A stretch of DNA of 64,000 bases from Devosia sp. YIM 151766 (GCF_030285925.1 NZ_CP127251.1:2961001-3025000), one strand, 5' to 3'; positions 51,895 through 61,561 are shown, counted from the first letter of the stretch. Made by a program: numbers and translations. Notes: a model not told the origin generated them from the sequence alone.

Positions 51895-52833
51895 TCAGTT
51901 TCGCAGCTTGGGGTCCAGCTTGTCGCGCAGCCAGTCGCCCACCACCGTGAGGCTGACCAGGAGCAGGATGAGCAGCAGCGCCGGGAACAGCACGATCCAC
52001 CACTCGCCGGAAAACAGGTAACTGTAGCCGATGCGGATCAGCGTCCCCAGGGAAGGCTGGCTGGCCGGCATTCCAAAGCCGAGAAAGGACAGCGTCGCCT
52101 CGGTCATGATGGCGAAAGCGATGTCGAGCGTCGCCAGCACGAAGACCGGGTTCAGCACATTGGGCAGCACCTGCTTGAACAGGATATTGCCGTGGCCGCG
52201 CCCGGCGAGACGGGCGGCTGCGACATAGTTCTTGCCGGCCTCGGCAATCACCGCTGCACGGACGAGGCGCGCAAAATGCGGCCAGTGCGAAATACCCAGG
52301 GCGATGACGACGATGAGCATCGCCATCCGTTCCTGTCCGGCAGCGGAGAGGAACTGGCGCCCAACCCCGCCGATCAGCAAGGCGAGCAGCATCGCCGGGA
52401 AGGTGAACTGGATGTCGGCCATGCGCATGATCAGCGTTTCGACCCAGCCGCGGGCATAGCCGCTGATCAGGCCCAGGGTCAGCCCGATGGACACCGACAC
52501 GCAGACGGCAAGGATGCCGACCAGGAACGATGTCCGCAGGCCATAAAGAAGCAGGGAATAGAGGTCGGCGCCCTGGCTGTCCGTGCCCAGCAGGTAGCGG
52601 GGCGAGCCGCCTTCGATGAAGGCAGGCGGCAGATGGCTGTCGAAGAGATCCATCTGCGACAGGTCATAGGGATTGAAGGGAGCGAGCAACGGCGCGAATA
52701 CCGCCGCACCGATGATCACGAGCAGAATCACCAGCGCCACTGCGGCACCGGGACGATCGAGCAGGCCGCGCACCCAGAAATTCACGAACTGGGATTGCGG
52801 CTTGGCCTTTTGCGGGGACGTATCAGCGAGCAT
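51895..52833 (-). CDS. Peptide-type ABC transporter permease (DppC/OppC-like)
   Basis: This 312-residue inner-membrane permease has the family start (first helix AAVALVILLVIIGAAVFAPLLAPFNPYDL), the periplasmic LLGTDSQGADLYSLLLYGLRTSFLVG stretch, and the EAA loop AARLAGRGHGNILFKQVLPNVLNPVFV. It follows the DppB-type gene by six bases. It ends at a strong terminator. Confidence 0.94.
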   Translation of the reverse strand: MLADTSPQKAKPQSQFVNFWVRGLLDRPGAAVALVILLVIIGAAVFAPLLAPFNPYDLSQMDLFDSHLPPAFIEGGSPRYLLGTDSQGADLYSLLLYGLRTSFLVGILAVCVSVSIGLTLGLISGYARGWVETLIMRMADIQFTFPAMLLALLIGGVGRQFLSAAGQERMAMLIVVIALGISHWPHFARLVRAAVIAEAGKNYVAAARLAGRGHGNILFKQVLPNVLNPVFVLATLDIAFAIMTEATLSFLGFGMPASQPSLGTLIRIGYSYLFSGEWWIVLFPALLLILLLVSLTVVGDWLRDKLDPKLRN

Positions 52834-52839
52834 CTTGGA

Positions 52840-53817
52840 CTAACCTTTCTCGCCCAGGCGCACACGCGGATCCGCGACGGCATAGAGGACGTCCACGATC
52901 AGGTTGATCATGGCGAAGAAGAACGCGACGAAGATCAGGATCGAGGTGATCACCGGCACGTCGGCCTGCGTCAACGATCCAAGAAAGAGCGTGCCAATGC
53001 CGGGCCACTGGAAGACCTGCTCGACCACCACGGCGAAGGCGACCAGATAGCCGATCTGGATGCCGCTGATGGTGATGATGGGGATTAGCGTATTGCGCAG
53101 GGCATGGACGAAGTTGACCGGGGCGCTGCGAATGCCGCGGGCGCGGGCGAACCGGATATAGTCGGCGCGGAGCACTTCGACCATCTCGGCCCGCACTAGG
53201 CGGCCGACAAGCGCCATCTGGCTGATCGCCAGCGATAGCGCCGGCATGATCAGTGCAAGAAGACCTGTTCGGGTCAGCAGGCCCGTATTCCAGCCACCGA
53301 CATTGACGGTCTCGCCGCGACCGAAGGACGGCAGCCAGCCCATATGCACGGAAAAGAAGAAAATCAGGAGGATGCCGACCACGAATGTCGGGAGCGAAAC
53401 GCCGACCACCGAAGTCGTCATCAGCAGATTCGCCCACCACTTGTCGCGCCAGATTGCAGCGACAACGCCGAGCGGAACGCCCAGGGCGAGCGAAAGGAAC
53501 AGACCGGCAAAGGCCAGTTCGAACGTGGCCGGAAGGCGCTCGACGATCACGTCATAGACTGGCCGCTGCGCCCGATAGCTCATGCCCATCTCACCGCTCA
53601 GGAAGCGGCCCATAAAGTCCATATAGCGCACGTGAAACGGCTGATCGAGCCCGAGCCGGGCGATCAGCGCCGCCCGATCAGCGGCGGTCGCTTCAATGCC
53701 CAGCATGCTGGTGATGGGGTCGCCGATGGCTTCGCCAAGCGAAAAGGCGATGAGACTGACAATGAACACGACCAATAGGGCGTGCCCCATTCGCCTGACG
53801 AGAAATTGCGGCGTCAC
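52840..53817 (-). CDS. Peptide-type ABC transporter permease (DppB/OppB-like)
   Basis: This 325-residue permease has the DppB N-terminus (FLVRRMGHALLVVFIVSLIAFSL) and the segment RAALIARLGLDQPFHVRYMDFMGRFLSGEMGMSY. The loop RADYIRFARARGIRSAPVNFVHALRNTLIPIITISG is the ATPase-contact EAA region. It is first in a two-gene operon, divergent from the ATPase genes across the operator at 53864-53879. Confidence 0.94.
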   Translation of the reverse strand: MTPQFLVRRMGHALLVVFIVSLIAFSLGEAIGDPITSMLGIEATAADRAALIARLGLDQPFHVRYMDFMGRFLSGEMGMSYRAQRPVYDVIVERLPATFELAFAGLFLSLALGVPLGVVAAIWRDKWWANLLMTTSVVGVSLPTFVVGILLIFFFSVHMGWLPSFGRGETVNVGGWNTGLLTRTGLLALIMPALSLAISQMALVGRLVRAEMVEVLRADYIRFARARGIRSAPVNFVHALRNTLIPIITISGIQIGYLVAFAVVVEQVFQWPGIGTLFLGSLTQADVPVITSILIFVAFFFAMINLIVDVLYAVADPRVRLGEKG

Positions 53818-53863
53818 AAAGCCACCTCCGAGAACAGCGTGTGTTAAGATATAAACTCATCAT

Positions 53864-53879
53864 TCGATCATTAGATCAA
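53864..53879. promoter_or_regulatory. Putative GntR operator S2 (permease/ATPase divergent promoter)
   Basis: TCGATCATTAGATCAA differs from the 56006 element at three of 16 positions and keeps the GATC...GATC symmetry. It lies between dppB-type and dppD-type genes and so could control both. Confidence 0.55.
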
Positions 53880-53949
53880 GAGTGTTTACATTGTCCGGCA
53901 CATAGTTCAGATTTTAGCGGCATCGGGATCACGGGCACAGGAGCACCTT

Positions 53950-54975
53950 TTGACAATCATGGACGCCACTTCGGCAGAGATCGTGCCAAGCGCTGCGCCT
54001 GTGCTCAGTGTGCGCAATCTCAATGTCGAGCTCACGATGATGGGCCGACGCATTCCCCTGGTGCGCGATGCCAGCTTCGATCTCGCCCCTGGCGAAATTC
54101 TGGGGATGGTGGGAGAATCAGGCGCCGGAAAATCCATGCTGGGATCGGCGATCATCGGCCTGATCCCGCCACCTCTGCGCCGGATTTCGGGCGAAATCCG
54201 GCTGGGCGATCTGCGTCTGGACCTGCTCAAGGAGCGCCAGATGGTCGAGCATCGCGGCAGCGGCATCGGCATGATCTTCCAGGATCCGCTGACCGCGCTG
54301 AACCCGGTCTTTACCATTGGCCGCCAATTGGTCGAAACCATCGAGCGCCATACCGAGCTGCGCAAAGGCGCCGCCATCGAGGAAGCGATTTCGCTGCTGC
54401 AGCAGGTGGGCATTCCGGCTGCCGCCGAGCGGCTCGATAGTTTTCCCCTCGAATTTTCGGGCGGCATGCGGCAGCGCGTGGTGATCGCGCTGGCTCTGGC
54501 CAGCCGCCCCAAAGTGATCATTGCCGACGAGCCGACCACGGCCCTCGACGTCTCGATCCAGGCGCAGATCATCCTGCTGCTCAAAAAGCTCTGCAAGGAG
54601 CGCGGCACCGCCGTCGTTCTCATCACGCACGACATGGGTGTCATTGCCAATTCGGCTGACCGTGTTGCGGTGATGTATGCGGGCCGTATCGTCGAGATCG
54701 GCCCGGTGAGGCGGGTGATGAGCGATGCGCAACATCCCTATACCCGCGCGCTGATGGCTTCGATCCCCGAGATCGGGCGCCGCTTGCCGCGCCTGCCGCA
54801 ATTGCCCGGCGCCATGCCGCGGCCGGTCAACCTGCCCTCAGGCTGTTCCTTTCATCCCCGATGCGCCCATGCCTTTGACCGCTGCACTGCCGACCGCCCC
54901 GAACTTCTGGGCCCACAGCAGCACCGCGCGGCATGCTGGCTGGTCGAAACTGCTCACGAGACTACCGCACCATGA
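53950..54975 (+). CDS. Peptide-type ABC transporter ATP-binding protein (DppD/OppD-like)
   Basis: This 341-residue ATPase has Walker A GESGAGKS, signature FSGGMRQRVVIALAL and Walker B VIIADEPTTALD. The Opp/Dpp C-terminal tail GCSFHPRCAHAFDRC has the Cys pattern seen in OppD/DppD (a cluster site in some members). The TTG at 53950 has AGGAG six bases upstream, better placed than for the ATG at 53959. The next ATPase overlaps in ATGA. Confidence 0.93.
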   Translation: MTIMDATSAEIVPSAAPVLSVRNLNVELTMMGRRIPLVRDASFDLAPGEILGMVGESGAGKSMLGSAIIGLIPPPLRRISGEIRLGDLRLDLLKERQMVEHRGSGIGMIFQDPLTALNPVFTIGRQLVETIERHTELRKGAAIEEAISLLQQVGIPAAAERLDSFPLEFSGGMRQRVVIALALASRPKVIIADEPTTALDVSIQAQIILLLKKLCKERGTAVVLITHDMGVIANSADRVAVMYAGRIVEIGPVRRVMSDAQHPYTRALMASIPEIGRRLPRLPQLPGAMPRPVNLPSGCSFHPRCAHAFDRCTADRPELLGPQQHRAACWLVETAHETTAP

Positions 54976-55985
54976 CCGGATCTGATCGCCAGATTGACCA
55001 AGACGCTCCCCTTCTGGAAGTGCGCGGCCTCGTCAAAACCTTTGGCTCCGGCCCGGGCCTGCTCGACTGGGTGTTCAGGCGCCCCGGCCCCCGCCGGGTC
55101 CAGGCGGTGCGCGGCGTCGATTTCGACCTGCACAAGGGCCAGACCCTGGCGCTGGTGGGTGAGAGCGGTTGCGGCAAGTCGACAATCGCCGGATGTGTTT
55201 CCGGACTGACCTCCCCCAGCGCCGGCACGGTAAAGTTCCGCGGTGTGGACATGACGGAGATCGCGAGCAAGGCCACGCCGGAGCGCGCTCAGGTCCAGAT
55301 GATATTCCAGGACCCCTATTCCTCGCTCAATCCGCGCTGGAAGGTCGGTCGCTCGATCGGCGATCCGATCCTGTCGCTCGGCATCGAGACCAATCGCGCC
55401 AAGATCCGTGAAATGGTTGGGGAATTGCTGACCCAGGTGGGCCTGTCGCCCGCCGATGCTGACAAGTTTCCGCACGAATTTTCGGGCGGCCAGCGGCAGC
55501 GCATTGCCATTGCCCGCGCGCTCTCGACGCGGCCGCAGCTGATCATCTGCGACGAGCCGACCTCGGCTCTTGACGTTTCGGTGCAGGCGCAGATCCTCAA
55601 CAAGATGCGGGACCTGCAGGAAGAGCTGTCGCTCACCTTCCTTTTCATCACCCACGATCTTGGCGTCGTCGATCACATGGCCGACGATATCGGCGTCATG
55701 TATCTCGGCCAGGTGGTGGAGCGCGCCAGCCGCGACGATCTCTTCGCCCGGCCGCGCCATCCCTATACGCAGGCACTGCTTGGGGCCATCCCGCAGATCA
55801 CGGCCGATGGATCGGAATTGCGGCCGCCGCAGGGCGAATTGCCGGACCCGGCGAACCCGCCATCGGGCTGCCCGTTCCGGACACGCTGTCCGCATGTCAT
55901 CGCCCGCTGCGCCGAGGAGCAACCGATGCTTCGCCCGCTCGATGGCACTCTGGTGGCCTGTCACCGCGCCGAAGAAATCAGCTAA
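54972..55985 (+). CDS. Peptide-type ABC transporter ATP-binding protein (DppF/OppF-like)
   Basis: The second ATPase (337 residues) has Walker A GESGCGKST, signature FSGGQRQRIAIARAL, Walker B LIICDEPTSALD and C-terminal GCPFRTRCPHVIARC. It begins with an ATGA overlap on the DppD-type gene, so the pair should be made in equal amounts. Together with the binding protein (46.7 kb) and permeases (52-53.8 kb) it completes the importer. Confidence 0.94.
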   Translation: MTGSDRQIDQDAPLLEVRGLVKTFGSGPGLLDWVFRRPGPRRVQAVRGVDFDLHKGQTLALVGESGCGKSTIAGCVSGLTSPSAGTVKFRGVDMTEIASKATPERAQVQMIFQDPYSSLNPRWKVGRSIGDPILSLGIETNRAKIREMVGELLTQVGLSPADADKFPHEFSGGQRQRIAIARALSTRPQLIICDEPTSALDVSVQAQILNKMRDLQEELSLTFLFITHDLGVVDHMADDIGVMYLGQVVERASRDDLFARPRHPYTQALLGAIPQITADGSELRPPQGELPDPANPPSGCPFRTRCPHVIARCAEEQPMLRPLDGTLVACHRAEEIS

Positions 55986-56005
55986 AAACACATTATCTAC
56001 AGCGC

Positions 56006-56021
56006 TTGATCATACGATCAA
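56006..56021. promoter_or_regulatory. Putative GntR operator S3
   Basis: TTGATCATACGATCAA is a 16-bp element symmetric at all but the four central bases. It lies 51 bases before the FAD oxidoreductase start, and a further TGATCA follows at 56033-56038. It is the best copy of the element found around block B. Confidence 0.62.
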
Positions 56022-56071
56022 AAGCTGTATGCTGATCATGCCGCGCAGTTTTGCGGCTGGGAGAATCAGGC

Positions 56072-57340
56072 TTGGAAACGCTTTGGACCCGCACGGCCCG
56101 CAATAAGATTGTGCCCGACACGGCCCTGCCCGGGCAGGTCGACGTGGCCATCATTGGCGGCGGCTTTACCGGCCTCACGGCAGCCCGCGAACTGGCCGGG
56201 GCCGGCCGCAGCGTCGCCGTGCTGGAAGCCAGCCATATCGGTGCCGGTGCCAGCGGCATGAATGCCGGTTTCGTCGTACCGAATTTCGCCAAGGCCGACC
56301 CGATCGCCGTGCGCAACAAGCTCGGCTCGGAGCGCGGCGATATTTTGCTGCGCCTCGTGGGTGACGCGGCCAATGCCGTCTATCGCACCGTCGAGGAAGA
56401 CGGGATCGTCTGCGATGCGCGCCAGACCGGCTGGCTCAACCCGGCCTTCGGCGCCGCTGGCGCCGAAATGCTCAAGGCGCGCGCCGCGATGTGGCGCGAT
56501 CTGGGTCGCCCGGTAACCTTTCTCAGCGCGGACGAGGTTCGCGAGCAGACCGGCATGGACATCTATAGCGGTGCCTTGCTCGATGCCGAGGGTGGCACGA
56601 TTCACCCGCTCGACTATGTCCGGGGCCTGGCCATCAGCGTCCAAAGCCGCGGCGGCACTGTCCATGAGGGTCAGCGCGTCGACGAGGTGCAGCGCGACAA
56701 TGGCGGCTGGCGGCTGATCATGCGCTCGGGCGCCACGATGCGGGCCGGAAAGGTTCTGCTCTGCACCAATGCCTTCACCACCGGCGCGGCCAACAAGATG
56801 GGGCGTTCGGTCGTGCCGCTGCGCGTCTACCAGATCGCTACCACGCCCACCGATCCGGCCATCGTCCAGCGCATTGCCCCTGATGCCCGCCCGGTCGGCG
56901 ATACGCGCCAGAACCTGTTCACCTACCGTCTCGATCGCGATAATCGCCTGATCTCCGGCGGCATGGCGGCCATTCCGCTCGGCGCCTTTGCCCGGCTTGG
57001 CCGCAGCGTCGCCGAACGCCTATCCACCGAACTCGGGCTTGCCGAGCCGGTGCGTCCGGAAGTCGTGTGGACCGGCACGGCAGCGATGACGCCCGACTTC
57101 CTGCCCCGCATCTATCAGATGGGCGACGGCTATTTTGGCGGCATTGGCTGCAATGGCCGCGGCGTCGCCATGACGGCCCAGCTTGGCCGTGTCCTGGCTC
57201 GCGCCGCCATAGGCGAAGCGCCGGAGAGCCTGCCGATCCCGCTGCGCACCCTGCGTCCCCTGCCCTTCCACAGCTTCACGCCCATCGTCGCCTCGGCTGC
57301 CTTGCTGCAGGCGCGTCTCAAAGACAGGTTTTCAAAATGA
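56072..57340 (+). CDS. FAD-dependent amine/amino-acid oxidoreductase (DadA/DAO family)
   Basis: This 422-residue flavoprotein has the dinucleotide motif VDVAIIGGGFTGLTAARELAGAG and AGASGMNAGFVVPNF, typical of DadA-like and gamma-glutamylputrescine oxidase-like proteins. The C-terminal part reads GDGYFGGIGCNGRGVAMTAQLGRVLA. It oxidises an amine to an imine, which a Rid protein or water would open. TTG at 56072 with GGGAG 8 bases upstream is chosen; another TTG lies at 56051. It overlaps the next gene (ATGA). Confidence 0.88.
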   Translation: METLWTRTARNKIVPDTALPGQVDVAIIGGGFTGLTAARELAGAGRSVAVLEASHIGAGASGMNAGFVVPNFAKADPIAVRNKLGSERGDILLRLVGDAANAVYRTVEEDGIVCDARQTGWLNPAFGAAGAEMLKARAAMWRDLGRPVTFLSADEVREQTGMDIYSGALLDAEGGTIHPLDYVRGLAISVQSRGGTVHEGQRVDEVQRDNGGWRLIMRSGATMRAGKVLLCTNAFTTGAANKMGRSVVPLRVYQIATTPTDPAIVQRIAPDARPVGDTRQNLFTYRLDRDNRLISGGMAAIPLGAFARLGRSVAERLSTELGLAEPVRPEVVWTGTAAMTPDFLPRIYQMGDGYFGGIGCNGRGVAMTAQLGRVLARAAIGEAPESLPIPLRTLRPLPFHSFTPIVASAALLQARLKDRFSK

Positions 57341-58221
57341 CGACTACGATCGGAATAGCCGGCGCCGGAAACATGGGTACGGCCATTGCCCGCAGCCTGC
57401 AGAAGGCCGGTGTGCCCGTATTGCTGCTGGCCCCGACCAGCGGCATCTCGGCGAGGCATGAAGGCTTCGAGATCGTCGCCGATGCCGAGGCACTCGCCAA
57501 AGGTTCGGACGTGGTGATCAGCGCCCTGCGCACCGGCGCCGAAACGGCGGCATTGCTGCCGCAATTGCTGGCCGGTGCAGCAGGCAAGGACAATTTCATC
57601 CATATCGACCAGGGCAATGGCGCGCCCGAGGTGGCGCGTGACTGCGCCAAAAGCTGGGCAGAACGGGGCCAGCTATTCGCCGATGCGCCGATGCTCGGGC
57701 CGCCGGAAAGCCTGGACAGCGGCAGAGCCCGCCTCCTGGTCGGCGCCAGCGACGATAGCCTGGCCCGGCTGAAAGAGCTCAATCTTCCCTATTACAAGGA
57801 CCTGGTTCATGCGGGCGGGCCAGGCCAGGGTCACATGCTGCGTCAATTGCTCAACTTCATGGGTTATGGGCTCGTAGCCCTTTCCGCCGGCACGATTGCA
57901 ACGGCCTCGGCCGTGGGCATCACCCCAACAGTGCTGCGCGACGGCGCCTTCGGCATGGGGCTCGACAGCGGGACATTCCAGACGCTGCTGGCCTCCGCGA
58001 TCGACAAGACGATCCCGCACCGCCCGCTCTCTCTCGACTATATAAGCGGCGAATATCAGAAGATGCAGGACGCTTTCCCGAGCGTGGAAGGCGCGGACCT
58101 GATGGCCGCGACATTCCGCGACTTCTACGCCTTGGCCGCCGGAGACCAGGGCGACCGGATCATGGCCACGGCGCTGCCATCCCGCCTGGAAGAGCTCAAT
58201 TCGGACAGCGCTTCGGCATGA
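57337..58221 (+). CDS. NAD(P)-dependent oxidoreductase, beta-hydroxyacid dehydrogenase-like
   Basis: This 294-residue protein has an N-terminal Rossmann motif TTIGIAGAGNMGTAIARSLQKAG and a C-terminal helical domain. The layout is that of 3-hydroxyisobutyrate-type dehydrogenases, with a GGPGQGHMLRQLLNFMGYG segment in the G-x-G-x-x-x-K-x-x-N position. Met-Leu-Arg replaces the usual catalytic Lys region (GxGxxxKxxxN), so the catalytic residue may differ and imine reduction is a possibility. Overlaps join it to both neighbours. Confidence 0.82.
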   Translation: MTTTIGIAGAGNMGTAIARSLQKAGVPVLLLAPTSGISARHEGFEIVADAEALAKGSDVVISALRTGAETAALLPQLLAGAAGKDNFIHIDQGNGAPEVARDCAKSWAERGQLFADAPMLGPPESLDSGRARLLVGASDDSLARLKELNLPYYKDLVHAGGPGQGHMLRQLLNFMGYGLVALSAGTIATASAVGITPTVLRDGAFGMGLDSGTFQTLLASAIDKTIPHRPLSLDYISGEYQKMQDAFPSVEGADLMAATFRDFYALAAGDQGDRIMATALPSRLEELNSDSASA

Positions 58222-60233
58222 CCCAGGTGATCAGCCTCGATATCCGCGACCGGCGCCCCTTTGCGGGTGGCGCGACCTTCGGCGAAACGGGAAGCTACGA
58301 GCTGATCGTGGGCCGTGCGGAGCTTGCCTTGCGTCCGGACCAGATCGGTGCCGACGGGGTCTATGAGGCTGATTTCATCTCGAAGGACGATCAGGGCCGC
58401 ATTCGTGCCACGACCGATATCTGGATGCTGGTGCCGACCGATGCCGACCGGGGCAATGGCAGCCTGCTGTTCGAATTCGTCAACCGCGGCAATAAGCGGA
58501 TGCTGCAATTCTTCAATTCGGGGGCGGCGAGCAATCATCCGTCCTCGGCCAGCGATGCCGGCAATGGCTTCCTCATGCGGCAGGGCTTTTCGCTGCTGAT
58601 CGCCGCCTGGCAGGGCGACGTTCTGCCCGGCGACCATCGCGTCGTCATCGATCTTCCCGGCTTTTCCGGCCCGGATGAGCGGATGACGGCGACCATTACC
58701 GCCGAATTGATCCATGAAGGCGGCCCGGTCGCGACCTGTTTGCCGCTTTCCGGCAAGACCGGCACCCGCTCCTATCCCGTCGCCGATCCCGAGACGGCTG
58801 TGCTGGTGCGCCGGCGCTACCCGCATAGTCGGGCAGAAGAGATCGGCCGGGACCGCTGGTCTTTCTCCTTCCTCGAGGGCGCTGGCGGCGGACTTGGGGC
58901 GGGCGACGTGCAGGGCGCCGAACAGGCCATCCTGCCTTCGGAGCGCCATATCTGGCTGCCGGAAGGCTTCCAGCCCGGCTGGATCTATCAGCTGACCTAT
59001 AAGGCCTCGCAGCCCTTGGCCTTCGATATCGGCTTCGTCGCCGTGGGCGAGCTGGTGAGTTATCTGCGGCATTGCACAGACGCGGCCAACCCGCTGGCCG
59101 GCCGCCTCCGGCATACGATCGGCTGGGGACGCTCGCAATCGGGCCGCGCTATTCGTGATTTCCTCCATCGCGGCTTCAATCGCGACCATGCCGGGCGCCG
59201 GATTTTCGACGGCATGCTGCCCCATATTTCGGGCGGCGGTAAGACGACGATGAACCGGTTTCAGAACCTCGTGATCGCGGCGTCGCGCGAATATGAGGAC
59301 AACCTCCATCCATCGGACCGCTTCCCGTTCAGCTATGCGCGCTCGACCGATCACCTGACCGGCAACACCGACGCGATCCTCAAGCGTCCGGACACCGATC
59401 CCAAGCTCATCCATACGCAGAGCGCCTCTGAATATTGGCACCGCCGCGGCTCGCTGGTGCATACCGACACACGCGGCAACGATCTCGAGCAGCCGGACAA
59501 TGTCCGGATCTATCTCTGGTCGTCCTCGCAGCACTGGTCGGATCCCAAGCCCTCTTTGCCCCCTAAAGGCATGTGCCTGAACTATCAGAATATCGTGCAG
59601 ACGGTCGCCTTCTTCCGCAGCACGCTGATGCTGATGCATCACTGGCTCGCCGAAGGCCGCACGCCGCCGGCCAGCCGGATTCCGCGGCGCAGCGATAGCA
59701 GCCTGGTCGAGGTCGCGGATTATCGCTTCCCCGCACCGCGCGGCCTGGCCTTGCCCAAGCAGGCGAACCCGCTCCATCTCGTCGATTATGGCCCGGACTT
59801 TGACGCCGGGCATGCCGCTCCGGCCCATCCGCAGGTCGACCGGTCGCAAAGCTATGCTGTGCTGGTGCCGCAGGCGGATAGCGATGGCAATGATCTCGCG
59901 GGTCTGCGCGCGCCCATGGTGGAGGCGCCGCTTGGATCCTATACGGGCTGGAACCTGCGCGCCCAGGGCCATGGCGCCGGCATGTTGCACGGTTTCTCCG
60001 GGAGCTACATTCCTTTCGCGGAAACGCCGGAGGAGGCAGAATTGACGGACGACCCTCGCCCGTCGATCGCATCACGTTACACCGACGCCTCAGCGTATAG
60101 CCTGGCCATCGAAACCGCAGCCCGTGCGCTGCTGGCCGACGGCTTTCTGCTCGAAGAGGACGTCATCACGGCTGTCGATACAGCCAAACACTTCGGCCGG
60201 GTGAATCATTCGCATTCGCTCGGTTGGATCTAA
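58218..60233 (+). CDS. Alpha/beta hydrolase domain protein (Abhydrolase_10 type, 671 aa)
   Basis: This is a large cytosolic hydrolase. The N-terminal half is a beta-rich region (residues ~1-240, FETGSYELIVGRAEL, LFEFVNRGNKRML). It is followed by an alpha/beta hydrolase with nucleophile elbow TIGWGRSQSGRAIRDF (Ser near residue 305). NHSHSLGWI lies at the C-terminus. The family has almost no characterised members. It starts in ATGA overlap with the dehydrogenase and is followed 14 bases later by the aminotransferase. Confidence 0.82.
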   Translation: MTQVISLDIRDRRPFAGGATFGETGSYELIVGRAELALRPDQIGADGVYEADFISKDDQGRIRATTDIWMLVPTDADRGNGSLLFEFVNRGNKRMLQFFNSGAASNHPSSASDAGNGFLMRQGFSLLIAAWQGDVLPGDHRVVIDLPGFSGPDERMTATITAELIHEGGPVATCLPLSGKTGTRSYPVADPETAVLVRRRYPHSRAEEIGRDRWSFSFLEGAGGGLGAGDVQGAEQAILPSERHIWLPEGFQPGWIYQLTYKASQPLAFDIGFVAVGELVSYLRHCTDAANPLAGRLRHTIGWGRSQSGRAIRDFLHRGFNRDHAGRRIFDGMLPHISGGGKTTMNRFQNLVIAASREYEDNLHPSDRFPFSYARSTDHLTGNTDAILKRPDTDPKLIHTQSASEYWHRRGSLVHTDTRGNDLEQPDNVRIYLWSSSQHWSDPKPSLPPKGMCLNYQNIVQTVAFFRSTLMLMHHWLAEGRTPPASRIPRRSDSSLVEVADYRFPAPRGLALPKQANPLHLVDYGPDFDAGHAAPAHPQVDRSQSYAVLVPQADSDGNDLAGLRAPMVEAPLGSYTGWNLRAQGHGAGMLHGFSGSYIPFAETPEEAELTDDPRPSIASRYTDASAYSLAIETAARALLADGFLLEEDVITAVDTAKHFGRVNHSHSLGWI

Positions 60234-60247
60234 AGTAGGAAGACGAC

Positions 60248-61450
60248 ATGAGGCATCTCGCCCGCAGAATTACCGAGACCTCGAAGAAATCCTTCGGGAT
60301 GTATGCGCGCGCCGCGGCCAGCGGGCGTGACGATCTCATCCATATGGAACTGGGCAAGCCCTATGCGGACACGCCCCAGCACATCAAGGATGCGACTATC
60401 GCCGCGATCCAGGCTGGCAATGTGCACTATTCCGACCTGCCCGGCGTGCGGCATCTGCGCGAGGCGATTGCCGAAAAGCTGCAGCGCCAGAACGAAATCG
60501 ATGTCGGCGCCGACCAGGTGGTGGTCACCAATGGGCTGACCCACGGTTCCTATGCGGCGATCATGGCTTTCATCGATGACGGCGACGAAGTCATCCTGCT
60601 CGATCCGTATTATCCGCAGCATGTCGGCAAGGTGGAACTCGCCGGTGGCGTTCCGGTCCTGGCCAAGCTCGATGCGAAGAACAATTACGCCATCGACGCC
60701 GCCGCGATCGAAAGCAAGATCACGCCGCGCACCAAGATGATCATCCTGATCAATCCGTGCAATCCGACCGGCCGCGTCTATAGCCGCGAGGAACTGACGG
60801 CTCTCGCGGACCTCGCCATCAAGCACGACCTGCTCATCCTCTCGGACGAGGTCTATGAGGAAATCGTCTATGACGATGCCCGCCACATCTCTATCGCGTC
60901 CCTGCCCGGCATGGCCGATCGCACCATTTCGCTCTTTGCCTTCACCAAGAGCTTCGCGATGGACGGCTGGCGCATCGGCTATCTGACGGCCCCCAAGGCC
61001 GCCATCGGCGCCATCCTCAAGATCACTGCCAATGACGTCACCCACGTCAATACCTTCATCCAGGAAGGGGCGCTTGCGGCGCTGACCGGCGATCCGGAAG
61101 TGCTGGCACAGCTCGTCGACGACGACCGCAGCAAGCGCGACCGCGTAGTGACCCGCCTCAACCAGCTGCCCGGCATTACCTGCCCCTGGCCCGAAGGCAC
61201 GATCTACGCCTTCGCCGATGTGTCGGCGCTGGGTCTGCCTTCGCAGGTCCTCTCGGAGCGGTTGATGGACGAAGCGGGCGTCGTCGTGGAATCGGGCAGT
61301 TTCTACGGCGCGGCCGGCGAGGGTAAGATTCGCATCTGCTTCGGTTCGCTGTCGATGGAAGAAATCGATCTGGCCTTGGATCGCATCGCCGATTTCACGC
61401 GAGGCATAACCGATCAGATAACTTTCGATCAGGACGAAATCTTTCCATAG
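60248..61450 (+). CDS. PLP-dependent class I/II aminotransferase (400 aa)
   Basis: This is a fold-type I aminotransferase of the AspC/subgroup I-gamma type. It has the NPCNPTGRVYSREEL motif, LSDEVYEEIVYDD (Asp for the PLP pyridine), and the PLP-Lys in FAFTKSFAMDGWRIGYL (near residue 233). A C-terminal IRICFG Arg binds the substrate carboxylate. It could transaminate the product of the amine oxidoreductase or a 2-oxoacid for export of nitrogen. Substrate not fixed by sequence. Confidence 0.92.
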   Translation: MRHLARRITETSKKSFGMYARAAASGRDDLIHMELGKPYADTPQHIKDATIAAIQAGNVHYSDLPGVRHLREAIAEKLQRQNEIDVGADQVVVTNGLTHGSYAAIMAFIDDGDEVILLDPYYPQHVGKVELAGGVPVLAKLDAKNNYAIDAAAIESKITPRTKMIILINPCNPTGRVYSREELTALADLAIKHDLLILSDEVYEEIVYDDARHISIASLPGMADRTISLFAFTKSFAMDGWRIGYLTAPKAAIGAILKITANDVTHVNTFIQEGALAALTGDPEVLAQLVDDDRSKRDRVVTRLNQLPGITCPWPEGTIYAFADVSALGLPSQVLSERLMDEAGVVVESGSFYGAAGEGKIRICFGSLSMEEIDLALDRIADFTRGITDQITFDQDEIFP

Positions 61451-61473
61451 CCGCGTGTTGCGAAAGGCCCTGA

Positions 61474-61489
61474 TTGATCATACTAGCGT
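61474..61489. promoter_or_regulatory. Putative GntR operator S4 before gntR
   Basis: TTGATCATACTAGCGT keeps the first ten bases of the 56006 element and loses the right half. It lies 73 bases before the regulator start, suggesting weaker autoregulation. Confidence 0.4.
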
Positions 61490-61561
61490 TGTCTGAAGTA
61501 ATAAGGGTCGTCTTTGAATGGTGTTTTTGGAGACGAACGCGAGGAACGAGGGGACAACCTC

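Noticed and set aside
58125..59990. A 621-residue minus-strand frame
   Set aside because: Antisense shadow of the Abhydrolase_10 gene, with no recognisable motif or ribosome-binding site.
61514..61561. Longer GntR protein from a TTG at 61514
   Set aside because: The extra 16 residues are charged and unlike the family N-terminus, and the ATG at 61562 has GAGGGG upstream.
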